Shown here: positions 25,064 through 34,177 of the stretch, in pieces | Layout: each line of letters opens with the position of its first letter | Position numbering within the stretch: the first letter of the stretch is position 1 | Assembly (NCBI RefSeq): GCF_031951985.1 | Contig: NZ_JAVLVU010000001.1 | Coordinates: 4,898,001 to 4,962,000, forward strand | Length of the DNA stretch: 64,000 nt | Reading direction: 5' to 3' | Source of the DNA: Mucilaginibacter terrae | GTDB lineage: Bacteria > Bacteroidota > Bacteroidia > Sphingobacteriales > Sphingobacteriaceae | The notes under the pieces: generated by a model | The model's input: only the letters and a program-made list of their open reading frames with translations | Databases searched by the model: none | What the model was told of the DNA's origin: nothing | Program-made: the position numbers and the translations under genes

Positions 25064-25795
25064 ATGAACAAAACCGTAACGCCGTACCAAAACCAGCAGG
25101 CAACCAAAAAAGAGCAGGTAGCCGATATGTTTAACAACATATCAAAAACCTACGATTTTTTAAATCATTTTATGTCGCTGGGTATTGATATTGTTTGGCG
25201 TAAAATAGCTATAAACGAGCTTAAATCTCTTAAGCCAAAACGTATATTGGATGTGGCCACCGGCACCGGCGATTTTGCCTTCGAAGCCCTGTCTATCCTT
25301 AATCCCGATAAAATCATAGGTGTTGATATTTCGGCCGGAATGCTCGAAATTGCAAAGCAAAAGATTGCTAAACGCAAACTGAGCGATAAGTTTGAGGTGC
25401 GCCTGGGCGATTCGGAAAAGCTGTCTTTTGAGGCCGATGAATTTGACGCCCTTACCGTAGCATATGGGGTGCGTAACTTTGAAAATCTTGAAGTTGGCCT
25501 GGCCGATATGCGCCGTGTGCTAAAACCCGGTGGAAAAGCGGTAGTGCTGGAGTTTTCAAAACCTAAGGCGTTTCCGGTTAAGCAATTGTATAACTTTTAC
25601 TTTAAATACATTACACCGGGCATAGGCCGGATATTTTCAAAAGACGCGCGGGCTTACTCTTACCTTCCTGAGTCGGTTGCGGCATTTCCCGATGGTAAAG
25701 ATTTTGTAAAGCTGATGGAGAAAGTAGGCTTTAAAAACACGAAGAACAGACCTTTGCTTTTCGGCATTTGTTCGGTATATACAGGTGTAAAATAA
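25064..25795 (+). CDS. ubiE: Demethylmenaquinone methyltransferase
   Basis: 243 residues from ATG 25064 (MNKTVTPYQ). Class I methyltransferase making menaquinone in the cytoplasm/inner membrane: SAM motif ILDVATGTGDFAFEAL, VAYGVRNFENLEVGL and LKPGGKAVVLEFSKP are UbiE/MenG blocks. Bacteroidota use menaquinone, so the ubiquinone activity is not expected. TATCTTTA 7 nt before the start is close to the -7 consensus. The porT-like gene follows directly (TAA then ATG). Confidence 0.94.
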   Translation: MNKTVTPYQNQQATKKEQVADMFNNISKTYDFLNHFMSLGIDIVWRKIAINELKSLKPKRILDVATGTGDFAFEALSILNPDKIIGVDISAGMLEIAKQKIAKRKLSDKFEVRLGDSEKLSFEADEFDALTVAYGVRNFENLEVGLADMRRVLKPGGKAVVLEFSKPKAFPVKQLYNFYFKYITPGIGRIFSKDARAYSYLPESVAAFPDGKDFVKLMEKVGFKNTKNRPLLFGICSVYTGVK

Positions 25796-26524
25796 ATGCG
25801 CATCAAAAAAGCCATATTATTATCGGTTATGCTGCTTTTAAGCCATGCAGGCTTTGCACAGGTGCAGGCCTGGGGCGGCGGTGCCGATGAAAATTTGGTG
25901 AGTTTTGGTTTTAGTTTTCAGTACCTGCTGCAGGATTATAAAATTGTAAGGCAGGATAGCTGGCGTACACCCATACGCGATCCCGAAAACGGCAAGGATT
26001 TAACCAGTCCCATTACCCAAATAAGTTCAAGACCTTCGCCTGGCTTTACCGTGGGCTTTATAACCCGCTATCGTGTTGCCGAACACCTGGAACTACGTAC
26101 CACCCCGGCGCTCGTTTTTGCCGACCGCGAAATAAACTACGAGTTTGAAAAAAAATCGGACGCATTAAACCGGCAAATACAAACCACTTCTATTGATTTG
26201 CCATTGTTGCTCAAATTACGGTCAGACAGGTTGAAAAACTTTCGTGCTTATTTGCTTGGCGGGGTAAAATACTCGTTGGCCGTAAGTAAAGGCAAAGTTG
26301 ACGAAAATGCCGCCCCTTTGCAGCAAAACATTCTCAACAAGCGGGGTATAGGCTCATATGAATTTGGCATCGGCTGCGATATTTATTTCGAATACTTTAA
26401 AATGTCGCCCGAAATTAAAGTGGCCAATTCCTTTAACAGCGTATTAGCAGGCAATGTGCCGCTAAGCCAACCACTCAGCAAGCTGTTTTTACATAGCATT
26501 ATGTTTAGCCTGCACTTTGAGTAG
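25796..26524 (+). CDS. porT: PorT-like outer-membrane protein (type IX secretion)
   Basis: 242 residues. Signal peptide to about residue 21 (GFA-QVQAWGGG). Then a small beta-barrel-like region in alternating polar/hydrophobic strands; the ending LFLHSIMFSLHFE has the terminal barrel-type strand. Length, charge and the adjacent, abutting ubiE gene match PorT/SprT, an outer-membrane component of the type IX secretion/gliding machinery. The ubiE-porT order is known from Bacteroidota. Assignment rests on context as much as sequence; no other T9SS gene is in the window. Confidence 0.78.
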   Translation: MRIKKAILLSVMLLLSHAGFAQVQAWGGGADENLVSFGFSFQYLLQDYKIVRQDSWRTPIRDPENGKDLTSPITQISSRPSPGFTVGFITRYRVAEHLELRTTPALVFADREINYEFEKKSDALNRQIQTTSIDLPLLLKLRSDRLKNFRAYLLGGVKYSLAVSKGKVDENAAPLQQNILNKRGIGSYEFGIGCDIYFEYFKMSPEIKVANSFNSVLAGNVPLSQPLSKLFLHSIMFSLHFE

Positions 26525-26603
26525 CAAAGCGTGATGTTTGGAGCGAAGAGCGAGGGAGAATTCTAATTAAATCTTTTTTCCGCTCCAAACACCCCGCTCT
26601 CTG

Positions 26604-26822
26604 TTAATATTCATTCAACTGTTCACCAATGGTTTGAATTTCTTCGGCACTAAAACCGGCATCATCATTGGCAGCCCATGTGTACAGGGTGTCTTTATAA
26701 ATGCTGATCGAAAAATCATCGGTAGTAATGTCGTAATAAGTTTTTTCGCCCTCAACATGGGGGTGTACCGTAGCCTCAATTAGCCTGCTGTTTATTGATA
26801 ATGTTATTCCAAAATCTTCCAT
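26604..26822 (-). CDS. Small hypothetical protein (72 aa)
   Basis: 72 residues, acidic, without signal or membrane segment: MEDFGITLSINSRLIEATVHP then TYYDITTDDFSISIYKDTL. The amino-acid pattern and its clear start next to a divergent promoter make it a probable real gene of unknown function. Confidence 0.6.
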   Translation of the reverse strand: MEDFGITLSINSRLIEATVHPHVEGEKTYYDITTDDFSISIYKDTLYTWAANDDAGFSAEEIQTIGEQLNEY

Positions 26823-26862
26823 AATTAGTAGGTTAACAAAAAAACAGTTGTTATGGTTGTGT

Positions 26863-26870
26863 TAAATTTG
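26863..26870 (+). promoter_or_regulatory. -7 element (TAnnTTTG) of the desaturase gene
   Basis: TAAATTTG about 59 nt before ATG 26930. Confidence 0.55.
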
Positions 26871-26929
26871 ACAATATCGTGATTTTTTTTACCTACCTTA
26901 CAGCCAAATTATAAACATTATAAATAAGC

Positions 26930-27994
26930 ATGGCTTTTATTGATACAGTGTTAGAGCAACCCTCTTACGGGTGGACAGACGGGAATGGGGAATTATCAAA
27001 ACCAACTACGGGCCAAATATTTAAAGAGTTTTTTAAACGCCTTAACGTATTCAGAGATAAAAAAAACTGGTTGTCTTTTACCAGTTGGATGATGATTGTT
27101 GGCCTGGCCATACCGCTATGCTTCTTCATCTTTAAATTTTTTAGTTTTTCGTTACTATTCATTGCGTTCGCTTACAGCATGATCGTTATGGGTTCGCATG
27201 GTACAGTTTGGTATCACCGTTATTGTACACACCGTGCTTATAAATTCCGTAACCCGGTTTGGCGCTTTATTACGCAAAACATCACCCTCAAAATTATACC
27301 CGAAGAAATTTACGTGATTTCGCATCACGTGCATCATGCCAAGTCTGACCAGCCAGGCGACCCATACAATGCACAAGGCGGATTTCTATATTGCTTTTTG
27401 GCCGATGTTAATCATCAGCCCATTGCCCGCAATATGGATGAGAAAGCCTACGGCCGTTGCGTAAAGCTAATGGGGCACACTGGTCAGGTATCAAACAGTT
27501 ATGCGATGTACCAAAAATGGGGAACATTAGCTAACCCGTTGCGCACCATTGGCGGCATTTTGCTAAACTGGGGTTTTTGGTACTTCGTGTTTTTTATGAT
27601 AGGAGGGCATGCACTAGCTTGTACCATATTTGGAGCAGCCGGCTTTTGGGCCGTGGGTGTACGTACTTTTAATTACGAAGGCCATGGCAAAGGTGAAGAC
27701 AAACGCCGCGAAGGAACGGATTACAATAAGGCAGATATGTCTGTAAACCAGCTTTGGCCGGGCTATGTAGCCGGCGAATGGCATAATAACCACCACTTAT
27801 ATCCTAAAAGCGCCCGTTCGGGGTTTTTGCCTCACCAGTTAGATTTGGCGTGGTGCTACATTAAGCTTTTAAATTTAATGGGCGGTGTGACTGAATACCA
27901 TGACTCTAAAAAGAAATTTTTAAAAGATTATTACAAGCCGCACCAGGAAACGAAAGTTTTGGCCAAACCATTGATATTAGAAACTGTAAAATAA
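26930..27994 (+). CDS. Acyl-CoA/fatty-acid desaturase
   Basis: 354-residue membrane desaturase that would insert a double bond into a fatty acyl chain. The three His boxes of the di-iron site are HRYCTHRAYKF, HHVHHAKSDQPGD and GEWHNNHHLYP. Hydrophobic pairs at about residues 45-70 and 165-215 span the membrane. The regiospecificity (delta-9-like) and carrier are inferred from box spacing. No regulator is adjacent. A strong terminator follows the stop. Confidence 0.9.
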   Translation: MAFIDTVLEQPSYGWTDGNGELSKPTTGQIFKEFFKRLNVFRDKKNWLSFTSWMMIVGLAIPLCFFIFKFFSFSLLFIAFAYSMIVMGSHGTVWYHRYCTHRAYKFRNPVWRFITQNITLKIIPEEIYVISHHVHHAKSDQPGDPYNAQGGFLYCFLADVNHQPIARNMDEKAYGRCVKLMGHTGQVSNSYAMYQKWGTLANPLRTIGGILLNWGFWYFVFFMIGGHALACTIFGAAGFWAVGVRTFNYEGHGKGEDKRREGTDYNKADMSVNQLWPGYVAGEWHNNHHLYPKSARSGFLPHQLDLAWCYIKLLNLMGGVTEYHDSKKKFLKDYYKPHQETKVLAKPLILETVK

Positions 27995-27997
27995 AAC

Positions 27998-28028
27998 AAA
28001 AAGACCTGCTCGAAAAGCAGGTCTTTTT
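27998..28028. terminator. Terminator after the desaturase
   Basis: Perfect 13-bp stem AAAAAGACCTGCT / AGCAGGTCTTTTT, 5-nt loop. Confidence 0.92.
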
Positions 28029-28070
28029 GTTTGTTATGAAGTTTATTCAACTAAATCAAACTAATCAGTC

Positions 28071-28097
28071 CGTTATGCTGAAATAAATTCAGCATGA
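28071..28097. repeat. Short hairpin repeat ATGCTGAA / TTCAGCAT
   Basis: 8-bp perfect stem ATGCTGAA (28075-28082) / TTCAGCAT (28088-28095) with a 5-nt loop and GTCATGCTGAA-like ends on the minus strand, 17 bp from the stop of the trehalose operon. It may serve as a weak terminator. I recall similar GTCATGCTGAA hairpins as dispersed sequence in related genomes. Confidence 0.5.
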
Positions 28098-28113
28098 CTT
28101 TAAGGGTATTACA

Positions 28114-31100
28114 TTATACCCGGTGGTATAACCTTACCCATTGCAATAGTTTTTCCTCTACGTTAGTATCCAGTACAGTGGTTAAACGCCATACCCAGTT
28201 GTTTTTAACTGATGATGGGTTGTTCATTCTTGCTGTTTCATCTAACCCAATTACATCCTGTAGTGGCAGTATGGCTATTTTAGCGGTAGAAGAGTAAGCC
28301 TGGCGCGCTAATACGTCATGAATGTTTTTTGCCTTAACCGACTGGCCGGTATACTGCTCAATTTGCTTTTTGGTGCTTTTGTTTACATCCTGGTTAAACC
28401 AGCCTACCGTGGTATTATTATCATGTGTACCAGTATATACCAGGTAGTTTTCTGCGTAATTGTGCGGTATGTATAATGATGCGGCCACATCATCGCCAAA
28501 GGCAAACTGGAGTATTTTCATCCCCGGTAATTCAAATTCATCCCGCAGGTTAAATACAGGTTCGTCTATCTCGCCCAAGTCCTCGGCCACAAACGGTAGC
28601 TTACCTAATGCCTGTTTAATGGAGATAAAAAAGTTGCGGCCCGGGCCGGGTTTCCATTTACCGTTTTTAGCGGTTTCATCACCTGCGGGCACTTCCCAGT
28701 AGGCCGAAAATGCACGGAAGTGATCTAACCTGATCAGTTCAAACAATTGCATGTTCTTGCGTAGGCGTTTAATCCACCAATCGTAACCCCGGGCTTTCAT
28801 AGCATCCCAGCGGTAAACCGGCATGCTCCAAAGCTGCCCATCGGCATTAAAATAATCAGGAGGTACACCTGCAACCCCAAGCATTTGTCCCTCAGTATTT
28901 AAGCTAAAGCTATCAGGGTTAGCCCATACATCAACCGAATCATGACTTACATAGAACGGAATATCGCCAAAGAGGGTGATGTTTTGTTGTTGGCAGTAGG
29001 CTTTCAAATCGGCCCATTGGCGTTCAAAAATAAACTGCTGCCATTTGAGTTCAGTAATTTCGGCTTCGTGCTGTGTGGCAAAACGCTTTATAGCTGGTGC
29101 TTTACGCTGGCGGTATTCAGCAGGCCATTCGTACCAGGGTTCGTTGTTATTGTTTTGTTTTAAGGCCATGTAAATGGCAAAATCATCCAGCCAATACGCC
29201 TCTTGTTGCTTAAATTGTTCAAATTGATTACTGAGTAATTTGAACTCTCCGCTGGTAAAATTCTGATAAGCCCGGCTTAATAACTGGTTTTTAATATGCT
29301 GAGCTTCGGTGTAATTAACCTTAGCATTCACCGGCAACTGGAAACCTTTAATATCGTCTGCACTAAGCAATCCGGCTTCAACCAATAGCGCCGGACTAAT
29401 CAATAACGTATTACCCGCCATGCTGCTTACCGAGCTGTATGGCGAAAACTGTTGCTCGGCACCCGTTGGGTTCAAGGGTAATAACTGCCAGTATTTTTGT
29501 CCCGAGCGGCTTAACGAATCGGCAAAGTTGTAAGCCTCCGGTCCTAAATCGCCCACACCAAAAGGAGATGGTAAAGATGTAATGTGCATCAATATACCCG
29601 CACCCCGATTACTTTCGGGAGATTGCATTTTGAGCAGAGCCAGCGGCAACTCTTTAAATACATCTTTTATACGGATGCTGTTTTCGTTGGTCTTGCCGGT
29701 AGTGCCGGTAAATATGTTTTGCCACTCGGCGGGTGCTTCGGGTGGTAATATAACCCTTGTATTGCGCCATTTAAGCTCGTTGTCGGCACGGTCCTGGTCG
29801 CGGCAAAGCTCGGCTAAGTTTACCGGAGCAATGGTAATGTACCACTGCTGCTGATAACGACGCGCGTACGCAATAATATAATCATCATAAGCACCTTTTA
29901 CTTTTAGCGGGATGTAACTGCCGTTGGCAAATACCCCGGCCTGTTCGCGCCGTTGAGCAAATAGCTTGTGGGTGATGAATTGTTTAATAGCTCCATTGTA
30001 ACGGGTTTCCCATAAATTATTGAGCAATGCCGAAGTATTATCCGCTCTTTCAAACTCCTCTAAAAAGCTATTTCGTAAATCGTAATTAACCGGGCGGCGG
30101 TTATCAGGATCAACTAAACTTAAATCCCAAAGTTCGGTTCCCTGGTAAACATCCGGCACACCCGGACTGGTAAATTTAATCAACACCTGCGCCAAAGAGT
30201 TCACAATACCATAATCGGCAATTTTTTGTTGAAACGCCAAGAATAAAGGCCAAAACTCACCATCCTGATCTAATAACGCTGTGGCAAAATTTAAGGTAGC
30301 TTTTTCATACTCTTCATCAGGATGCGCCCAATTGGAGTTAGTTTTAGCCTCGCGCAGGGCCTTGGTGAGGTACTCTTTTAAGCGCTCGGCAAAATTATCA
30401 TCAGGTTCGCCGGGCATAGGGTAAGCACCCACCAGGGTTTGATAAATAAAGTATTCATCATTGGGGTCTGGCGCTTCGCTTGTTTTTAAGTCAGCGTTTA
30501 CTTCCTGCCACTGTTTTACCGTTTTAAGCCAGGTTTTAGATAGATCGGTAAGTGCGTTCAGGCGCGCGCGTACATCCTCGCCCCGTTTAGTATCATGGGT
30601 TGATGTGCCGTTTATAGCCACCGGCCATTGCTTTTGCCGCTGCTTCATGAGTTTGTGAAACTCTTTAACTCCAATGCCAAATGCCTCTGGTGCATCGCCC
30701 ACCTCGTTGTGCCCAATAAAGCGGTTGTAGGTGTACATAAGTGTATCTTCAACGCCTTTAGCCATCAAAGGGCCGCTAAACTGCATCAGGCGCTGGTAAA
30801 ACTGCACAGCGCGCTGATTATAATCGGCGCTGCCCAGCTTTGGTTTTTCCAGCAATACAATTTCCAGCAGGTTAAGTGCTGGTCGTAATTCTTTATTCTC
30901 CTGTTTAGCTTGTTTAAATATTGCTTTTACGGCATCATATTCGGCATTTTGTAAGGGTAGCTGATTGCCATAATATCGGTACACCGGGCATAATATCAAA
31001 AGCTGGGCAATAGCTTTCTTGATCAGGTCGGTATCCAGGCCCGATAATATTTTCTTATCAGTTAGGCGGAGCTTTTTAAACAGTTGGTATAGGTTTTCCA

Positions 31101-32340
31101 ACTCACCGCCCATATGATCGAACAGGATGGCTGCTTTTTTCTGTTTGATCTGTTCGCTTATCGGCTGCTCACTGTCAACCAGATCTTCGTAAAAAGCAGT
31201 GAAGCGTTTTTTTGCTGCGGGATTGGTAAACAGGTTGTTTAATATGGCCAAATAATCATACCCCGATGTGCCTTGTAAAGGCCATTCGGTGGGCAGTTCC
31301 TCGCCATGCTCCAGTATTTTTTCGGCAACAATGTAGGTTTCTTCTCCTGCCAGTTGGCGCAGGCGCTCGAGGTATTGGCTTGGGTCGTATAACCCATCAA
31401 TATGATCGATGCGTAAGCCTTGAAAAACACCCGCTTGTACCTGGTGCTTAATAAACTGGTGAAAATGATCAAATACCGCTTTGTCCTGGATATTAAGGCA
31501 TATTAATCCGTTTACGGTAAAGAAGCGGCGGAAATTTATGCTTTGGTCAGTTTCCTGCCAGTTACATAAACGGTAAGCCTGGTTGTTAGCCAGTTGGGTA
31601 AGCTGCTCTTTGTTTTGATTAATTTGATTGAGGCACTGCTCAAAATGTTGTTTAAAATCGTCTTCGTTGAGGGCCTTAATCAGCTTTTGTTTAATGCCCT
31701 GCCATTTAATGGCGTAAGTGCCCACATCAGTTGTAGGTAATGTATTGATGCTTTTAACCAGGCTTTGCACCTGTTTTAATTCGGCGTTATCAATGGCCTG
31801 TAATACACTAATGTATGAAGCCGCACTTAACGGATACCAGCTTTCGGCATATTGAAGCACTAAGCCTTGTTGCTGTTCGTAAGCTAATATTAATTCATTA
31901 TTGGCTATTGCCTTTGCTAAGTTGCTACCTAAAAACGGAACCATTAAAGGCTCGTCTTTAAATAAGGCGCTCGACCATGTGGCATCAAAAAACGTTGCGT
32001 ATAACGATAACTTGCCTTTCTCCAGCACATCCATTAACCACGGGTTGTGGTGATGAAAGCCCATGTGGTTAGGCACAATATCCTGCAGCCAGCCTATGTT
32101 GTCTTTTTGCAGTTTGGCGCTAATGGCTTTCAGTTGCTTTTCGGTGCCAATTTCGGGGTTTATGTGGTGCGGATTAACACCATCATATCCATGCGTACTA
32201 CCCGGAACTGCCTCAAAAACCGGCGAAGCGTAAATAGTACTTACGCCTAATTTTTGCAGGTAGGGAATAATGCGCTCAAAATCATCGAACGTAAAGGTGG
32301 AGTTAAACTGAAGACGATAGGTAGCAACAGGGTTATTCAT
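28114..32340 (-). CDS. treY: Fused maltooligosyltrehalose synthase (TreY) and 4-alpha-glucanotransferase (MalQ)
   Basis: 1,408-residue bifunctional protein. Residues ~1-900 are TreY, a GH13 enzyme that isomerises the terminal alpha-1,4 bond of a maltodextrin to the alpha,alpha-1,1 bond: ATYRLQF start, DIVPNHMG, LRIDHIDGLYDP (nucleophile Asp), IVAEKILEHGEELP (Glu) and STHDTKRGEDVRAR. From ~residue 910 a complete GH77 MalQ follows: GILMHITSLPSPFG, RLDHFRAFSAYWEVP (nucleophile), FVAEDLGEIDEPV (acid/base), YTGTHDNNTTVGW and the final MNNPSSVKNNWVWRL. No stop or frameshift separates them. Its start overlaps treZ by 8 bp. The fusion is unusual; MalQ could rebuild longer chains from TreYZ leftovers. 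Confidence 0.93.
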   Translation of the reverse strand: MNNPVATYRLQFNSTFTFDDFERIIPYLQKLGVSTIYASPVFEAVPGSTHGYDGVNPHHINPEIGTEKQLKAISAKLQKDNIGWLQDIVPNHMGFHHHNPWLMDVLEKGKLSLYATFFDATWSSALFKDEPLMVPFLGSNLAKAIANNELILAYEQQQGLVLQYAESWYPLSAASYISVLQAIDNAELKQVQSLVKSINTLPTTDVGTYAIKWQGIKQKLIKALNEDDFKQHFEQCLNQINQNKEQLTQLANNQAYRLCNWQETDQSINFRRFFTVNGLICLNIQDKAVFDHFHQFIKHQVQAGVFQGLRIDHIDGLYDPSQYLERLRQLAGEETYIVAEKILEHGEELPTEWPLQGTSGYDYLAILNNLFTNPAAKKRFTAFYEDLVDSEQPISEQIKQKKAAILFDHMGGELENLYQLFKKLRLTDKKILSGLDTDLIKKAIAQLLILCPVYRYYGNQLPLQNAEYDAVKAIFKQAKQENKELRPALNLLEIVLLEKPKLGSADYNQRAVQFYQRLMQFSGPLMAKGVEDTLMYTYNRFIGHNEVGDAPEAFGIGVKEFHKLMKQRQKQWPVAINGTSTHDTKRGEDVRARLNALTDLSKTWLKTVKQWQEVNADLKTSEAPDPNDEYFIYQTLVGAYPMPGEPDDNFAERLKEYLTKALREAKTNSNWAHPDEEYEKATLNFATALLDQDGEFWPLFLAFQQKIADYGIVNSLAQVLIKFTSPGVPDVYQGTELWDLSLVDPDNRRPVNYDLRNSFLEEFERADNTSALLNNLWETRYNGAIKQFITHKLFAQRREQAGVFANGSYIPLKVKGAYDDYIIAYARRYQQQWYITIAPVNLAELCRDQDRADNELKWRNTRVILPPEAPAEWQNIFTGTTGKTNENSIRIKDVFKELPLALLKMQSPESNRGAGILMHITSLPSPFGVGDLGPEAYNFADSLSRSGQKYWQLLPLNPTGAEQQFSPYSSVSSMAGNTLLISPALLVEAGLLSADDIKGFQLPVNAKVNYTEAQHIKNQLLSRAYQNFTSGEFKLLSNQFEQFKQQEAYWLDDFAIYMALKQNNNNEPWYEWPAEYRQRKAPAIKRFATQHEAEITELKWQQFIFERQWADLKAYCQQQNITLFGDIPFYVSHDSVDVWANPDSFSLNTEGQMLGVAGVPPDYFNADGQLWSMPVYRWDAMKARGYDWWIKRLRKNMQLFELIRLDHFRAFSAYWEVPAGDETAKNGKWKPGPGRNFFISIKQALGKLPFVAEDLGEIDEPVFNLRDEFELPGMKILQFAFGDDVAASLYIPHNYAENYLVYTGTHDNNTTVGWFNQDVNKSTKKQIEQYTGQSVKAKNIHDVLARQAYSSTAKIAILPLQDVIGLDETARMNNPSSVKNNWVWRLTTVLDTNVEEKLLQWVRLYHRV

Positions 32341-34177
32341 TAACGTATATTAAAAACGATTGGGGTTGAAGTTGAACACTTTTGCCGCCGTCAACCTTTT
32401 GGGCAGATGCCTGCGGTCCATTCCATTTTACATCTGCCGAATCAAATTGTTTGTTCCAGGACTGCGACGTAGCGGGTAAATATAATGTTTGTATGTTAAC
32501 AGAAAAGTTCATGAGCACAATAGCTTGCTGCTCGCAGCTTTTTCTACTTAATATCAGCGTGTTTTGCTGCTCATCGGCCTGGGCAAAAGTTTGTTTACGG
32601 TTAAGCTGATGCAGGGCGGGCAGGGCTTTTCGTAACGCGATCAACTCACTGTAAAAATCAAGCATCAGCTTGTGCTTGCCTTGTGCTGGCAAAGCCCATT
32701 GTAATTTGGAATTGTTGAACGTTTCCTCGGTCATAGGGTCGGGAGCCTCGCCCTGCGCGTGGAAAGCTGCAAACTCTGCTTTACGGCCTTGGCGTACAGC
32801 TTCGGCCAGTTCAGGGTCGGTATGGCTTACAAAGTACATGAAACGGTTAGCCTCGGCCCATTCTTCGCCCATAAATAGCATGGGTAAAAAAGGTGCAGTA
32901 AGAACAGCCCCGGCCATGAGTTTTTGCATCTCGAAGCTGAACAACTCGCTGCTGCGCTCGCCCAGCATACGGTTTCCAACCTGGTCGTGGTTTTGCGAAA
33001 AAACAATAAATTGTTCACCCGTATTATCAACGGCCTTACTGCCAAAATGCTTATCACGATGTGGCGAATATTGGCCATCGTACACATAGGCATCATTGTA
33101 GGCTTTAGCCAAATGACTGATGCCTTCAAAGTCGCTGTAATAGGCTGTTTTTTCGCCGCCTGCGGTAACCCTTAAAGCATGATTAAACTCATCGATCCAC
33201 TGGCTGTCCATCCCATAGCCACCCTGAGCAGGTGGATTGATATAGCGCACATCATTCAAGTCGCATTCCACAATAAGATAATGCGGCTTACTGGTTTCTT
33301 TTGAGAGTTCATCTACCCGGCCTTTAATTTCGGCCAGTAAATGCACCGGACTAAAGTCTTTAATGGCATGCACCGCATCCATACGCAAGGCATCAACATG
33401 AAAATCGCGGAACCACATCAGTACATTTTCTATAAAATAATGCCTCACGGCATCGCTGCCTGCATCGTCAAAATTGAGGGCTTTACCCCAGGGGGTGTTG
33501 TACTTATCGGTAAAGTAAGGGCCGTACTCGTTAAAATAATTTCCTTCGGGTCCTAAGTGATTGTACACCACATCTAATATTACGGCTATACCCTTAGCAT
33601 GGCAGGCATCAACCAACTTTTGTAAGCCTTTTGCGCCATCATATGAGTTTTGAACTGCGTACGGAAACACACCATCGTAACCCCAGTTACGCTCGCCCGG
33701 AAACTGTGCCACAGGCATAATCTCAATAGCGTTTATGCCAAGGCTCACCAGGTGATCGAGTTTTTCTTCGATACCTTCAAAGGTGCCGGCATCACTAAAC
33801 GTGCCGGTATGCAGCTCGTAAATAATATAATCCTGCAAAACGGGGTTTTGCCAGTTGGCATCGCTCCATTTAAACGCGTTTAAATTTACTACTGCCGATG
33901 CACCATGCACACCATCAGGTTGGCTTAATGATGCAGGGTCGGGCAGGGCATCTTTGTCATCCAGCATGAATTTGTAATGGCTGCCTTCCAGCAATTTATC
34001 GGTAGTAAGCTGCCAGTAGCCATAGGCAGCTTTCTCCAAAGGCAAAATATCGCCTTTGGATTCAAGCTTCACAGCCGCCGATTTTGCCAAGGGGGCCCAA
34101 AGGCACACTTCTGCTTCAGCGCCGTTAATAGTTACGCCAGGGCGTTTATACGGTTGCTTCAACATTGCTTTGGTCAT
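32333..34177 (-). CDS. treZ: Maltooligosyltrehalose trehalohydrolase
   Basis: 614 residues. Releases free trehalose from maltooligosyl-trehalose made by TreY. An N-terminal CBM48-like domain (VCLWAPLAKSAAVKLES) precedes the GH13 barrel with DVVYNHLGPEGNYF, VDALRMDAVHAI (nucleophile Asp), LIVECDLNDVRY (Glu) and SQNHDQVGNR. Start at 34177 overlaps the end of glgX by 32 bp; ATG 34165 (MLKQPYKRPG) also fits. It also overlaps treY by 8 bp at its 3' end, so glgX-treZ-treY is one tight operon. Confidence 0.95.
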   Translation of the reverse strand: MTKAMLKQPYKRPGVTINGAEAEVCLWAPLAKSAAVKLESKGDILPLEKAAYGYWQLTTDKLLEGSHYKFMLDDKDALPDPASLSQPDGVHGASAVVNLNAFKWSDANWQNPVLQDYIIYELHTGTFSDAGTFEGIEEKLDHLVSLGINAIEIMPVAQFPGERNWGYDGVFPYAVQNSYDGAKGLQKLVDACHAKGIAVILDVVYNHLGPEGNYFNEYGPYFTDKYNTPWGKALNFDDAGSDAVRHYFIENVLMWFRDFHVDALRMDAVHAIKDFSPVHLLAEIKGRVDELSKETSKPHYLIVECDLNDVRYINPPAQGGYGMDSQWIDEFNHALRVTAGGEKTAYYSDFEGISHLAKAYNDAYVYDGQYSPHRDKHFGSKAVDNTGEQFIVFSQNHDQVGNRMLGERSSELFSFEMQKLMAGAVLTAPFLPMLFMGEEWAEANRFMYFVSHTDPELAEAVRQGRKAEFAAFHAQGEAPDPMTEETFNNSKLQWALPAQGKHKLMLDFYSELIALRKALPALHQLNRKQTFAQADEQQNTLILSRKSCEQQAIVLMNFSVNIQTLYLPATSQSWNKQFDSADVKWNGPQASAQKVDGGKSVQLQPQSFLIYVNE

